A stretch of 64,000 bases of DNA from Paratinospora sagittata (GCA_035771175.1 CM069593.1:41353741-41417740); one strand, 5' to 3'. Shown: positions 43,511 through 55,282, counted from the first letter of the stretch. Notes: a model not told the origin generated them from the letters alone. Translations and numbers: made by a program.

Positions 43511-44339
43511 ATAATACATATGTATATATATTGAAACCAGTATAATACATATATCTATACCTATTTATAAAAGATGCAATTTGCTACACTATAGCATTTT
43601 TTCAATGGCTCAATTTTCATGCCTATTTTACCCTTCTACTTGCCGCCTATGACAAACTTACCACTCTACTAGCAGAGACAAGTTTATTTGTCTTCTCCAA
43701 CTGTTCTTCTCTTTCTTTGTTCTCTATTTCTCTTGCCCTTCTTTTTCTCATTTTTTGTCGTTTGTGCTCTTCACACAACAACTTCCGGCTCGTAATTCTC
43801 AAGTGTTCCATCTTCAGTTTCAAGTACGCATCATACTCTTCTATCTCTAATTTGCTCTGTTTTTTTCCATCTTTTGTACATTTGTTTTTATATAAAAAAA
43901 TTTGCAACTCTTTCAAATCATCGTTTCTCTGTTACTCTTTTGCTTCGTTCCTTTTGCGAATTTTAAGCATCTCACTTTGTTACCTCATAAAATAAAACGG
44001 CGTTGTTATTATGTTGGTTAGGTTTTCCTTTGGTTTTTATTTTTATTTCTCCCACAAGTTAGGTTTTTCATTTAGGCGTCTTCGCATCTTGCTTCGAGTT
44101 TTACTCTTTTGGTAAATGTTACTGCATGTACACATATTTTTCAACCCATAAAAGTAATCTATCTTTTCATCGTGCACTTATTTCGTTTGTGTGGATTTTT
44201 TTTTTCTACTCTTCCTTCTTCAATCTTTCATAGGTCATGACCCTTTTTTTTTAAATTTCCTTTTCGCCCTTTTTATTTTATTTTACATTCAATTTTTGGT
44301 GCTTCAAACTAGTTTTTCAACGGCTCCGCCTCTCTTCAA

Positions 44340-45510
44340 GTTTTTCATATATAGTTATGTTACTTTTGCCCAAAATTTTGTTTACATTTGATAATAATTA
44401 GAGTTTCCAGGTTTTATTTAATCTTTGTCTTTTTACCTAAAGTTTATGTACATTTGATTATTATTTGGAGCCCATAGATTTGATTGTAAACGTTTCTTTG
44501 TTATTTTTTTTTTGCTTTAGAACTATTATTTTCAAGTACTCAACTTCTCTTCAATTTTTTAGAAATCAAAAACTTAATTTTTTAAACTTGTTTTTCATCT
44601 TAATTTTTTTTTTTTGGTACTTCACGGCTGTAATTTTCAACAAATCAACCTTTGTGCTTAAGATTCATAGACCATGAGCTTTTGTATATTTTTTCTTCTT
44701 ACCCAGAATTTATGTACATTTAATTATTATTTTGAGCTTATAGGTTTGATTTTAAACCCTTTTTTGTTATTTTTTTAATGTTTCATAACTATTATTTTCA
44801 ACAACTAAACCTCTCTTCAATTTTTCAGAAATGATGAACTTTATTTTGCAACTTGTTATCAAAAATATTTTAAATTTAATTATCTTTGGAGTTTTTAGAT
44901 TTGATTTTAAACTTTTTTCTTGTAATTTTATTCATGCTTTGCAATTATAATTTTCAACAAATCAACCTCTCATCAACTGTTTATGGATGATGGCGTTTAT
45001 TATTATTATTTACCTATTTTCTTTGCATTTGATTATTTTTACAGTTTATACCTTTCTCTTTTTGACATTCAATTATATTTAGAGGTTCTAGATTTGATTT
45101 TTCAATCCCGTCTGTTTTTGCCTTTTCTTTTGAATGTGTTTCACATTCATACCCCATGAGCTTTTTTATGTTTTTTTCCTTTTACCCAAAACTTATGCAC
45201 ATTTGATTATTATTTGGAGTTTTAGATTTCATTTTAAACCCTTTTTTTGCTTTTTTATACTTTAGAACTATTATTTTCAAGAACTTAACCTCTCTTTAGT
45301 CTTTCAAGAACTTTATTTTTTCAACTTTTTATAAAAAAAAATTAATTCTATTATCTTTGGAGTTTGTAAACATTTTGTTTTTTGTTATTTAGTGCTTAAG
45401 AATTATAATTTTCAACAAATTAATATCTCTTCAATCGTTTTTTACCCATTTTTCTTTTACATTTGATTATCTTTACACTTTATAACTCTTTCTTTTTCTG
45501 TTTCAGAACT
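44340..45510 (+). repeat. T-rich degenerate tandem repeats inside the Helitron
   Basis: About five to six units, 100-250 bases each, repeat the order ACATTTGATTATTATTTGGAG, then TTTGATTTTAAAC, then ACTATTATTTTCAACAACT, then CCTCTCTTCAATTTTTCAG (for example near 44448, 44712, 44878, 45188 and 45338). The T-rich strand resembles a long intron with repeated branch and acceptor-like sequences. No open frame. Confidence 0.65.
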
Positions 45511-46006
45511 TTATAACTCTACTACATCTATTTCTTTTTGAAAATTTTCCAGTATCCAATTTAATATTTTTGTATCTTAGTATCATTTGACTTTTTGTTC
45601 CTTTTGCATTTTTTTCTCAAGGATAGCACTTGTCAAAGTTCATCATTGTGCACAAATAAGGACTTACACATGAATAAGAAACTTTTGTACTTCTTGGTAT
45701 GTCTTCTCAGAAAATATTAATCAAATGGATTTGTGTTAAATAATTTTAGTAGAGTTTAAATATGTTTGTCACATAATATGAGATTATCCTTTTTTTTTGT
45801 AGCGTTGAATTATTATTTAGACTTTTGATTATTTATGTTGACATTGCTTTTATTTGCACACTCTTGTTACTATTTCATCTAATATTACTATTTATGGTTT
45901 TGTAGCTGCTTGCTTAATTATGTTATTTTTATTTAGTTTCTTCAATAAAATAATAATTCTTACTATTTAAAAAATGTTTGTATTTATAATTATAGGATTT
46001 TAAGTC

Positions 46007-46445
46007 ATGGAAGACAAAGCTATAAATGATAAAAGAAAATATGTTTTAAATCAAGAACAAAAAGAAAATAGAAAAAGACGTCGTGCGGAATCTTATGCTA
46101 ATCTAACTAAAGAGGAAAAAGAAAGATTGGGATATTGTTGTAGAGAAAAATATAAACAACGAAAATTAAATTTGACAAACGAACCAAAGGAAAAAGTAAG
46201 TCATAAGTGCAAAGAGTGATACAAGCAAAAAATAATTTTACAATGTCAAGAAAGGAAAATGAGTAATAAAAAAGGTGTTGATGTTTTAGTAGACTCAACA
46301 TTCAATAGAGAGGATTATGTTAATAATGAAGAAGATTATGGTACTCAAATTTCATTAAACACATATAATGAAAGTAATCAAATTTACATCAATCAAACAA
46401 CGAAAGAAAGAATACATAAGAAATATCCAAGTAAAAATAAAAATG
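46007..46445 (+). pseudogene. N-terminal part of a Helitron-type (Rep/helicase-associated) protein
   Basis: Frame 46007-46219 reads EDKAINDKRKYVLNQEQKEN, RKRRRAESYANLTKEEKER, EKYKQRK and so on. After a stop it continues at 46259-46450 (MSNKKGVDVLVDSTF, NEEDYGTQISLNTY). Basic stretches of the type RRRAESYANLTxEEKE..RxKYxxRK are found at the start of plant Helitron proteins and their PIF1-helicase-like relatives. The catalytic Rep and helicase parts are not present before the gypsy insertion at 46446. TTATAATTATAG before 46007 could be an intron acceptor. Confidence 0.5.
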
Positions 46446-46497
46446 TGTAATACCTCTGGTTTACAAAAAAAAAAAAAAAAAGGGCCATTGCCCTAAC

Positions 46498-46590
46498 GTT
46501 CTGGACGGTGCCCGAACCTTTCTAGCGAAAGCCCAAACCTTCGAGCGAAAAGCTGAAACCTTCGGGCGAAGAGCCGAAACCTTCGAGCAT
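46498..46590 (+). repeat. U3 minisatellite with AACCTTCGAGCGAA units
   Basis: Four units of about 21 bases (CCCGAACCTTTCTAGCGAAAG, CCCAAACCTTCGAGCGAAAA and similar) end 10 bases before the TATA box. The other LTRs of the family have GCCCGAACGTTCGGGC-type palindromes at the same place (near 38340, 49885 and 60250). Confidence 0.75.
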
Positions 46591-46599
46591 GTCATTTTC

Positions 46600-46607
46600 T
46601 ATAAAAG
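46600..46607 (+). promoter_or_regulatory. TATA box of the plus-strand gypsy LTR
   Basis: TATAAAAG, followed by a C-rich, pyrimidine-only leader (46609-46650) as in strong plant promoters. Confidence 0.7.
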
Positions 46608-47054
46608 TGCCCCCCCCTCCTCCTTCCCTTCCTCCCCCCCTCCCCCCTCATTTTCGCACCAAAACTCCTCATCTCTTCCTCCTTGAGCACTCTCTCTCTC
46701 CCTCTCTCTCTTTTGAAACTCTCTCTCTCAAAGACTCTCCACTGGTACGGTGCAGAGCCGTTGCCCAGCAAAAAACGCGAAACATCAAGTGTTCAATTTG
46801 AAGGAGGTGGGGAATGAAACATAGGTTTACGTGTCTTATGACTTTTAATAAAGTTTTCATTAATTTATTATTATTTCTATTATTCATTTACACTGCATTA
46901 TTGTGTATAATGTTCATACATATCATAGTTATGCCTTAATATTTGGAGTATCACCAGACGTTGTCAAATTCTATCTAATATTAGAAAAGACCAGACCTGC
47001 ACATGCATAATCATCATACATGAAATAAGAACCACCTAAGAACGTAAGTGGTTT

Positions 47055-47914
47055 GTGATCTATGGAATAGTTATTGGAGCAGTTGTGCTCACTATTATTG
47101 ACGTTTCCCCTGGAGATTGACGTACAATGTGAACTGAGGATTACGTGGGGATGGACATCTGTACGTGAATGCACGGGGATGAATGATCACAGAACCATTA
47201 TGAGACGGTGTTAGGCATACATTCTTGTTAAGCCACGTTGTATTGTTTATGATGTTATGTTGTGTATATATGATATTTGATTATGAAGTCTTCTTTATTA
47301 ATTGTCATATTCATGAACTATTTTACCCACTGGGCAATAGTTCACCCCGTTGTTAACCATTTTTACAGGAGTCTAGGGTGGATTGGGTGGAGGTGTTTGG
47401 GCCCTCATTTTGTACCCCTTGCTTATTTATTAGGGAGATTTGGGGAGGATGTTCCCTCATTTACATTTTTGTACAAAATACAATGTGATCTATGGAATAG
47501 TTATTGGAGCAGTTGTGCTCACTATTATTGATGTTTCCCCTGGAGATTGACGTACAATGTGAACTGAGGATTACGTGGGGATGGACATCTGTACGTGAAT
47601 GCACGGGGATGAATGATCACAGAACCATTATGAGACGGTGTTAGGCATACATTCTTGTTAAGCCACGTTGTATTGTTTATGATGTTATGTTGTGTATATA
47701 TGATATTTGATTATGAAGTCTTCTTTATTAATTGTCATATTCACGAACTATTTTACCCACTGGGCAATAGTTCACCCCGTTGTTAACCATTTTTACAGGA
47801 GTCTAGGGTGGATTGGGTGGAGGTGTTTGGGCCCTCAGTTTGTACCCCTTGCTTATTTATTAGGGAGATTTGGGGAGGATGTTCCCTCATTTACATTTTT
47901 GTACAAAATACATT
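47055..47914 (+). repeat. 430-bp tandem duplication within the 5' LTR
   Basis: 47055-47484 and 47485-47914 are nearly identical (for example TCATGAACTA/TCACGAACTA, CCCTCATTTTG/CCCTCAGTTTG). Frames 47277-47531 and 47707-48099 are repeats of LTR sequence, not genes. Confidence 0.93.
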
Positions 47915-48043
47915 CTAAAATTAATGAAATCAGATTTGTACTCAATTGTGTACTTGCGCACTCGATAACTGTTATAATGCATTTGCGCCTTGCATGTGAG
48001 TGTCCCGCCGATTTAAGCGCATCCAGGCGGGGTATGGCATTTA

Positions 48044-48056
48044 ATGGTAGCAGAAC
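48044..48056 (+). promoter_or_regulatory. Degenerate primer-binding site
   Basis: TGGTAGCAGAACG corresponds to TGGTATCAGAGCG in the nested copy; two changes from the tRNA-Met complement. It sits five bases (TTTAA) after the LTR. Confidence 0.7.
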
Positions 48057-48308
48057 GAAAGGTCCACGGCCCGCCCAAAACCACCACTTAGGAGAATAAA
48101 AATATATATTAGATATATATATCTATAGAGTTAAGATTTATATTATATATATATAATTTGTTGCTAATGAGAAATTTAGATGAAATGCTGGCATAAACAT
48201 CCAGAGGAAAATAAAATATATTGTTCAACAGGCAAAGCATAAATCTTAAAAATTTCAAGAATATATTTTTGTGTACGTCACAAGTTTTATCGTCCTTTCA
48301 ACAAGATA
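48057..48308 (+). other. Leader between PBS and ORF1, plus-strand gypsy
   Basis: GGTCCACGGCCCGCCCAAAA matches the start of the leader of the nested copy. A short TA-rich block (48098-48160) corresponds to the unit that is amplified about four-fold in the nested copy (57797-58865). Confidence 0.65.
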
Positions 48309-48550
48309 ATGGCCACTAGTGAAGGAACGACTTCCAATATTCGGGAAAAGGTTTTCAAAAGACTTACGAAACTTCACAAACGAAAAGTTGTGTTAATGAG
48401 GAATATCGACATGAAGAATCCTCGCCTCCGTACTTTCCTTCACAACAGACTCACAAAGTTGGGGTGGCTGAACATAACTAATGTTGAGGGTTTTGTCTCC
48501 TTCAACTTGACAAGGGTGTTTTACGACAACATGACTGTTGTGGGACTCCG
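48309..48550 (+). pseudogene. Pre-gag ORF1 of the plus-strand gypsy, N-terminal segment
   Basis: It starts at ATG 48309 (MATSEGTTSNIREKVF...) and is homologous to the start of ORF1 in the nested element (MTSSEGATFSSREPIP): LRTFLHNRLTKLGWLNIT and VEGFVSFNLTRVFYDNM. After VVGL the frame is cut by the nested element at 48551 and resumes at 60333. Confidence 0.85.
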
Positions 48551-49955
48551 TGTCACACCCCCTGGGCGCGCCTAAACCGACGGTACACTCGCAGACGGGG
48601 TGCGCGTTTGGAATAATAACAATGGTAATAACAGAGTGCGCAGTGGAAATATAATATACAGTACAAGTCTGATTTCATTTAATTCAGAATATAATTTGTA
48701 CATGAAATGGTCAAGGGAACATACTCCCCAAAATCCCCAATTAATAATACAAAGGGTACAAAATGTGGGCCCCATAAACTTGCACCCAGTCGACCTTAAT
48801 TTCCTGTGAAAAATTGGATAATAATGGAGTGAGCTTAACGTGCTCAGTGGGTAAAATAGTTCATGAGTATAACAATTAATAAAGCATACTTCAATATAAA
48901 ATAGCTTAAATACATATGAGATCATCATAATCAACCAATATGTATGTATGCATGACACCGTCTCGTAATGGTTTGATGAACGTACATCGCCTAAGCTCAC
49001 GTACAGATGTCATTTTCCAGGCGTAGCCAGGTTCTCACTGTACGTCCCTCCTCAGGAACGATGCTCTGGATACACGTACTGATATCCCTCCCCAGGCATA
49101 GCCGGGTTCTCATTGTACGTCCCTCTCCAGAGAAATATAATGAATAGCGAGCAACACTCCTAACTATTCTATGAGTCATAAACCACATATGTCCCTAGGT
49201 GGTGATATGTATGATGCCACTGCATGAACTGGTCTAGTCTACTGGTCTGGTCTTTTTTTGACATTTAGACTGACTTTGGCAACGTCTGGTGATCCTTATC
49301 AGAGTTGGTATCACGACGTGCAAGGTTAGGACATTCAGTATTACTTGTATAAGCTGATAGCTTTTAATAAGACCAACTAGATTAGTCCCCAGTTGAGAGG
49401 TGAGACACAAGGTCTGCTTAAATACCAATCGCCTAGAGCAACCCGCTGCCTCCCGTTCACTATTTAAAGTTACTGAGGACAAGACTAAGTCTAGTTGAGC
49501 CAAATTGACCACAAATCCGGCATTATAACAACGTAATACATTAATTCCAAATATATAGGCATAAGTGCGACAGTATAAACATTATATGACATAATGCAGT
49601 GTAAATGAACAATAGATATAATAATAACTGAATGTAAACTTTAATACAAGTTATAAAACACGCAAACCTATGTTTCATTCCCCACCTTCAGATAAGAACT
49701 TCTTCTTTTTCAGATCTGGCGCTTTCCTCCGGACAGAACTTTGTTGTATCGTACGGAGAGTCTCAAACAGAAAAGAACTCAGAATGAGTGAAAAGAGGAG
49801 GAAAAATACTAGAAAAGGCTATTTGGTGTGAAAAAATGAGGAAGAGAGGGCTCCTTATATAGGAAAATTGGCGCCTGAATGTTCGGGGGGCTGCCCAAAC
49901 GTCCGGGCATTTCTGCCCAAACGAATTTTTTTTGTGTGAAATACAGGGTATTACA
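48551..49955 (-). repeat. 3' LTR of the minus-strand gypsy element
   Basis: 1405 bases, starting TGTAATACCCTGTATTTCAC and ending GGGGGTGTGACA on the minus strand. It is colinear with 58925-60332. TATA box TATATAAGG at 49853-49861. The minus frames 48572-49000 and 49234-49512 lie in LTR sequence and recur in each LTR copy, so they are not genes. Confidence 0.92.
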
Positions 49956-49970
49956 CTCTACCCCCCTTAA
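49956..49970 (-). promoter_or_regulatory. Polypurine tract of the minus-strand gypsy
   Basis: Minus strand AAGGGGGGTAGAG, directly before the LTR start TGTAAT. Confidence 0.85.
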
Positions 49971-50641
49971 AGGGATTTCACCCTCAAAATCAATTCAAGT
50001 AGTTATGATGGTTATCTGCTTGAAATTCACTGCCGGTGTCATCTCTTGCGAGTTCAGGGTAGTGCTTGTATGGTCCCTGAATAGCACTGTGGCCGGTGGA
50101 ATCCTCATCATCATAAAACCATGGAGAGCAAATGGAATCGGACTCGTCCTCTGAAAATTCCAACCTTTGCATAACAGATGGTGGTGGAGGGCGCTGGTTG
50201 CATAGTTTGAGGGGAGGTCGGTTAAGCGGTGGAATATTTTTTCGTGTTGTTGCTCGAATCCGGCCGCCTAGCAATTTTGGTAGAAGGTCCTGCCAAAATG
50301 AGGGCACGGGATTATTACGAAAAAGCCATGCACGCTCTGGCGATAAGGATCGATGTCTGTGTGGTGATGGAGTTGGTGATGCAAAGTAGTTGTGACTTGA
50401 TTCTGCTTCTTAAGAAGTAGCCACAGGTTGCCAAGGAGGCCACTGCGTGTGTGCATCACTATATCTGTTGATATTATTTTCAGACATCTGCATAGTTATT
50501 CATGTGAAACAATGTATTAAGATAGGTGTAAACAAAGTTTCATCATTTTCTTGATAAGTGAGAATAGTACAATATATCACATCATCAGTTGGTACTAGAA
50601 AATAATTCAGGGTATTTCTGTTTAATTGTTGCTTCTAGTTC
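49971..50641 (-). other. Internal non-coding region between pol and 3' LTR
   Basis: About 670 bases with short frames only; no envelope-like membrane protein is seen. GC content is higher than in neighbouring DNA. Confidence 0.55.
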
Positions 50642-51607
50642 CTATGTTTCTTCCTCTACGCGGCGGTGATCCCAGAGCACTTTCACAAGTGGTATGCTAC
50701 GTCGCCATAGTTCTTGAGTTTTTCTATCTAAAATTTGTATCGCTTTCTCCTGATACTTATTTCTTTCCTCAACCTGAACCTCGACTAGAGGGATGATATG
50801 CGAAGGATCAGGACGATACTTTCGAAGCATAGACACGTGAAAAACGTCATGAACCTTAGGCATAGACGATGGAAGGGACAGACGATAAGCAAGTTTGCCA
50901 ATACGTTCAATGATCTGAAATGGACCGATATACCGCGGGGAGAGCTTTCCTTTGATCCCAAAGTGTTTGACACCTCTTGTGGGCTGGACTTTTAGAAAAA
51001 CCAAGTCCCCCTTATCAAATTCTAGAGGCTGCCTCCGTTTGTCAGCATAGCTCTTCTGTCGACTTTGTGCAACACGAAGTCGTTCCTTTACTAGTGTAAT
51101 CTTCTTAGAAGTCTCTTGAACTAGTTCAGGGCCTAACTGTTGTCGATCTGCCATATCTAACCAGCATACCGGAGATCTGCAAGGGCGACCATAGAGAGCT
51201 TCGTACGGTGCCATGCCGATACTAGTTTGGTAGCTGTTGTTGTATGCAAACTCAGCTAAATGGTCCAAAATGCAGCATCGTAACATGTCTTCTAAGATTT
51301 GAATAAGCCGCTCTGACTGCCCATCAGTCAGAGGGTGAAATGTTGTGCTCATGGTGGTCTTAGAACCCATTCTACTCTGAAAGCTTTACCAAAAGTTTGA
51401 TGTGAATCGAGGGTCTCGATCAAAGACGATTGTGAGTGGTATGCCATGGAGAAGTACGATTTCTCTTTCATACAGTTCGGCAAGTTTGGCGGGGTTATCC
51501 GTGAACTTCATTGGCAAAAAGTGTGTAGACTTTGTAAGTCTGTCAATGATAACCCAGATAGCATCTTGCCCTTTATTATTTCGAGGCAAGGCCGTAACAA
51601 AATCCAT
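50642..51607 (-). pseudogene. Integrase core end and chromodomain-like C-terminus, gypsy element
   Basis: Frame 51386-51607 holds the first part of the integrase core (MDFVTALPRNNKGQDAIWV, IIDRLTKSTHF, FDRDPRF, the second Asp). Frame 50642-51370 continues with FHPLTDGQSERLIQ (catalytic Glu), FAYNNSYQTSIGMAPYEALY, the GPFQIIERIGKLAYRL box and FHVSMLRKY. The end WRRSIPLVKVLWDHRRVEEET resembles the reduced chromodomain of Tekay-type elements, which may guide insertion to heterochromatin. Two stops interrupt it. Confidence 0.88.
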
Positions 51608-51646
51608 TGCGATGTTCTCCCATTTCCATTCTCCAATAGGTAACGG

Positions 51647-52051
51647 CTAGAGAAGTCCAGAAAAAAGTCTTCGTTCTGCCTTAATTTTCTGGCAAACGAG
51701 ACATCGAGCAACGAATTCTGCAATTGCCTTCTTCATTCCAGAAAACCAGAATTGTCGCTTGACATCCTTGTACATCTTGTCACCCCCAGGATGCATAGCG
51801 AACCTCGAACAGTGCATCTCAGTAAGCACTTCTTTTCGAACCTCAGGATCGTTCAGTAGACAGAGACGTTTTTTATAGAAAACAGCCCCGTCTTCAGCCA
51901 CCGACCAATGAGGAAGATCCTGTCCGCTGAGTAGAAGTTCTCGTTTCTCCATTAACATAGGGTCATTGGCTTGAACTGCTAAAATCTTTCGAACTAGCTC
52001 AGAGTTGGCTGATAATTGAGAAAGTCGTGATCTTGGTCCCTTCTCGATCAA
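51647..52051 (-). pseudogene. Integrase zinc-binding domain, gypsy element
   Basis: Contains HPGGDKMYKDVKRQFWFSGM and VARCLVCQKIKAE, the H2C2 zinc domain that begins gypsy integrases. A stop separates it from the core. Confidence 0.85.
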
Positions 52052-52171
52052 TTAGAGGTTAAAGTTCTCCATCTCTGTAGCCAACTTTCCCATTTCGAAG
52101 TTAAGAGTGCAAGCAATGTAAGATTTTCTACTCAGGGCATCGGCCACAACATTGGCCTTACCAGGATGATA

Positions 52172-52528
52172 CTAGAGTTGAAAGTCATAATCTTTCAAGA
52201 ATTCCAACCATTGTCTTTGGCGGAGGTTTAGGTCTCTTTGGGTGTAGATGTACTTAAGACTCTTGTGATCTGAGAAGACCTCGAACCGTTCACCGTATAG
52301 GTAATGACGCCATAATTTCAGTGCAAATACGACAGTTGCAAATTCCAAGTCATGTGCTGGGTAATTACCCTCATGAATCTTCAGTTGCCTCGAGGCATAT
52401 GCAACAACTTGGCTTTCTTGCATTAGTACGACACCTAAGCCTTGGAGAGAGGCGTCGGTGTATAATGAAAATCCAATTGCATTTCTTGGAGTGATAAGTA
52501 CAGGTGCCGTCGTGAGGCATTTCTTCAA
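52172..52528 (-). pseudogene. RNase H of the gypsy element
   Basis: 118 codons: [18 protein letters not shown] (catalytic Asp), [54 protein letters not shown]. Typical gypsy RNase H of the Tekay/CRM type. Confidence 0.9.
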
Positions 52529-53280
52529 TTCCTGAAATGATGCTTCACAGGCTGGATTCCAGATGAATCACACTTCTTTTCGAGTGAGCTTGGTCATAGG
52601 TTCAGCAATCTTTGAGAAGTCCTTGAAGAAGCGTCTGTAATAGCCAGCCAAACCAAGAAAACTCCTAATCTGAGTATCAGTGGTAGGCTACTTCCAGTTT
52701 AAAACTGCTTCAACCTTAGAAGGATTTACTTCAATGTCATTGCCTGAAACCACATGGCCTAGGAATTGAACTCGCTTCGCCTAGAACTCGCATTTACTCA
52801 ACTTTGCAAACAGTTAGTGGCTTCTCAAGGTCTGGAGGACTATCTTCAAATGTATCTTATGATCTTCCTCGGTTGAGGAATATATCAAGATGTCGTCCAC
52901 AAAAACCACCACAAATCGGTCTAAGTATAACCTGAAGATGCGATTCATCAAATCCATGAATGTCGCAAGTGCATTTGTTAGATCGAATGACATGACCAAG
53001 AACTCGTAGTGACCGTATCGAGTTCTGAACGTTGTATTGGTGATGTCCAACTCTCGGATCCGGAGTTGGTGATAACCGGACCATAAATCAATCTTAGAGA
53101 AGTTGGCATCTCTAAGTTGGTCGAACAAGTCATAACAAGTCATCGATCCTAGGCAATGGATATATGTTCTTAATGGTGACGTTATTTAACTTGCGATAGT
53201 CGATGCAAAGTCGTAACGAACCATCCTTTTTGAGAACAAACAGAACTGGAGTGCCCCAAGGTGATGAACTCTTTCTATGA
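52529..53280 (-). pseudogene. Reverse transcriptase of the gypsy element
   Basis: Best frame 52814-53143: [40 protein letters not shown], and the active site [13 protein letters not shown] with both catalytic Asp present. The beginning (53144-53280) is in another frame after a one-base shift, and the connection (52529-52813) contains two or three stops. Confidence 0.9.
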
Positions 53281-53839
53281 AGCCATTACTCTCTAATTCC
53301 TTCAGTTGTTTGTCTAATTCGACCAGTTCGACATTTGACATTCTGTATGGTGGAATTGAGATAGACCCTGTCCTAGGTATGAGGTTGATTTCAAAATCGA
53401 ATTCCCTAACTGGAGGTAGACCAGGAAGGTCATTTAGAAAGACTGTTGGGAATTCAGATATGACCAAAACATCGTGTACTTCGAGAGGGTACAGTGCTGG
53501 TAATTCATTTTCATTACTAAGAGATAGAACTCGAAGTTGTGCCTTGAGAAGTGTAACTGTTGATTTGTGTAACCATTTCCTTGTTCCTTGAATCTTGACA
53601 AACTCTCCTGCAGGCAAGGTTGACTGAACTTGCTTTTTCATACATTCAATTTTTGCATTCAGTGGTACTAGCCAGTCCATGCCGAGGATGATGTCGAAGT
53701 CTTCGATGTCCATCACAAAGAGATCTGCATATATTATCTGTTCTGACATTCGAAGCTCACATCGAGAACACTGCAAATTCACGTCAGTACCAGAGCCGAA
53801 CAGTGATGTGACATGGAGTGTGATGTCTTTGGGTTCAGG
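53186..53839 (-). pseudogene. Protease end and protease-RT linker, gypsy element
   Basis: Reads DLFVMDIEDFDIILGMDWL (conserved gypsy protease C-terminal box), then GLPPVREFDFEINLIPRTGS and PPYRMSNVELVELDKQLKEL, the start of RT. It is in the same frame as gag, separated by one TAG at 53840-53842. After FIERVHH the frame shifts. Confidence 0.87.
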
Positions 53840-55282
53840 CTACAGGCCCAAATGTCTTACCAATGCTGATGATATAGAAGAATGCGTAGCACCTGAATCA
53901 AACAAAACATTCACCATTGTATTGAACAAAGGAAAGGTACCTTCGACTACATTGTTGTCTGGGAGGGGTTGTTGAGCGATGGCGAATGCTCTGCCCTGAT
54001 TCCGTTGACCCTGGTTCTGCTGGTTCTGCCTGGGTTGGGCATTAGCAGCAGGGGGTGCTTGTTGGATTGGAACAACGGGAATAGATTGTTGAATGTGCGG
54101 ACAGACATATTTTACATGGCCCTTCAGACCGCAGTTGAAACACGTCGGCTGATACTGCGGATGGTTCTGTTGGCCATGTTGATTGTTCTGCTGGCCATGC
54201 TGATTGTGGTGTCGACCACCACCTCTGCCATTGTCGTTTCTACGGCCACCCCTTCCATAACAACCTCCGCGGCAATGATTACGAAAACCCTGATGGTTAG
54301 GGTTAAAAGGTTCAACCGCAGGTGTTGTGGCCTCATTCTTCAAAACAGGGGCTGGGAGGGCTGGGTTTTGATTGTAGTAGGGCTTCTTCTTGTTGCCCTG
54401 TTGCGAGCCTTGTTGGGAAAACATTGCAGACCGTTTTCCCTTATTCATTCTCTGCTCCTGTATGATCTTCTCTTGTTCAAAGCTCATGGCCTTGTCAACA
54501 ACTTCCTTGTAAATCTTGAGATCCAAGATCGACAAGGCTTGTCGAATATCATGGCGAAGTCCATTATAAAATTTTTCAGTCTTATCTTGCTCCGTTGAGA
54601 TGGTGGAGAGAGAGTAGACTGATAATTCTTTGAAGTTTCCAGCATATTCCCTGACGGTCATGCTGCCCTGGTATAACTTAGCGAATTCCTGGCGCTTCTG
54701 CCTCTTCACAGCACCGAGAAAATACTCATTAATAAACATTGACCCGAACTGTTGCCAAGTCATATCTGTTGTGATGTTCCTTGGGTCCTCTTTCACTGTT
54801 ATCCACCATGTGTTTGCCCCACCAACAAGTTGGTAGGTCGCTAGTGGAATTTGTCGAGTCTCATCGACTCCCATTGCGTCAAGAGCCTTCTTTGACTCAT
54901 CCAGCCACTTTTGCACCTCATCAGCATCAATGGTGCCAGCAAAAATAAGAAGTTGTAGCCTCTTGTACTTGGTAATCTGATCGGTTTGAGATTCCGACCC
55001 AAATCTTACAGGTGCCTGAACCGTGCCAACCTGATTGGCCGCGGTCTCACGAACGGTCGTTTGAACAGTGGCTTTCATAGCCTCAATGAATCCGGCGAAG
55101 AAGGTTTCCATGCTAGAAGGCATGGTAAAGGGTACGGGTGGGGGTGGTATTTCCTGCCCTTATGTAGTGGCAGTGTCGGGTGTAACTCGTGCTGTCGTCG
55201 GAGGCGGCGATTCCTGAATCTCTGAAGGTGCCTCCACTGCTGGACGAACAGTACGTGGCCTTCCTCTCTTCCTGGTTTGCAT
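53840..55282 (-). pseudogene. gag and protease start of the gypsy element
   Basis: The likely start is ATG at 55282 (MQTRKRGRPRTVRP), which includes an AT-hook-like KRGRPR. One premature TAA lies at codon 41 (55160-55162), and the frame is otherwise open for 480 codons. Residues about 100-250 are the retrotransposon gag domain (LQLLIFAGTIDADEVQKWLD, YQLVGGANTWW, MTVREYAGNFKEL, YNGLRHDIRQ). A Gly/Asn/Arg-rich stretch and one zinc knuckle CFNCGLKGHVKYVC follow. The protease active site VLFDSGATHSSI is intact. A single stop separates this from the rest of pol. Confidence 0.92.

Larger units (their letters stand above)
46446..48039 (+). repeat. 5' LTR of the plus-strand gypsy element
   Basis: TGTAATACCTCTGGTTTAC...GGCGGGGTATGGCA. 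It corresponds, reversed, to the LTRs at 48551-49955 and 58925-60332 (shared start TGTAATACC, U3 GCCC(G/A)AACGTTC, R region CTGGGCAATAGTTCA-like, end GGCGGG). It is a more diverged subfamily. It is followed by TTTAATGGTA, the same spacer and PBS start as in the nested copy. Confidence 0.85.

Noticed and set aside
43647..43995. Opposing frames on both strands, one Lys/Glu-rich and helical-looking
   Set aside because: The T-rich Helitron leader gives Lys-rich translation on the minus strand; no start context or family signal.
47277..48099. Two similar plus-strand frames starting with IMKSSLLIVIF
   Set aside because: They are copies of the 430-bp LTR duplication and not paralogous genes.
48572..49512. 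Minus-strand frames (up to 142 codons) that recur at 37170-38011, 48572-49512 and 58948-59888
   Set aside because: They recur because they lie in homologous LTRs; their positions cover U3, R and U5 and no domain is present.
49971..50641. Possible envelope-like ORF between pol and 3' LTR of the gypsy element
   Set aside because: Only short overlapping frames, no signal peptide or membrane anchor, and no match to the plant env-like type.
53969..54598. A 209-codon plus-strand frame
   Set aside because: It is the antisense of gag, where the Gly/Gln/Asn-rich coding strand leaves the opposite strand open.
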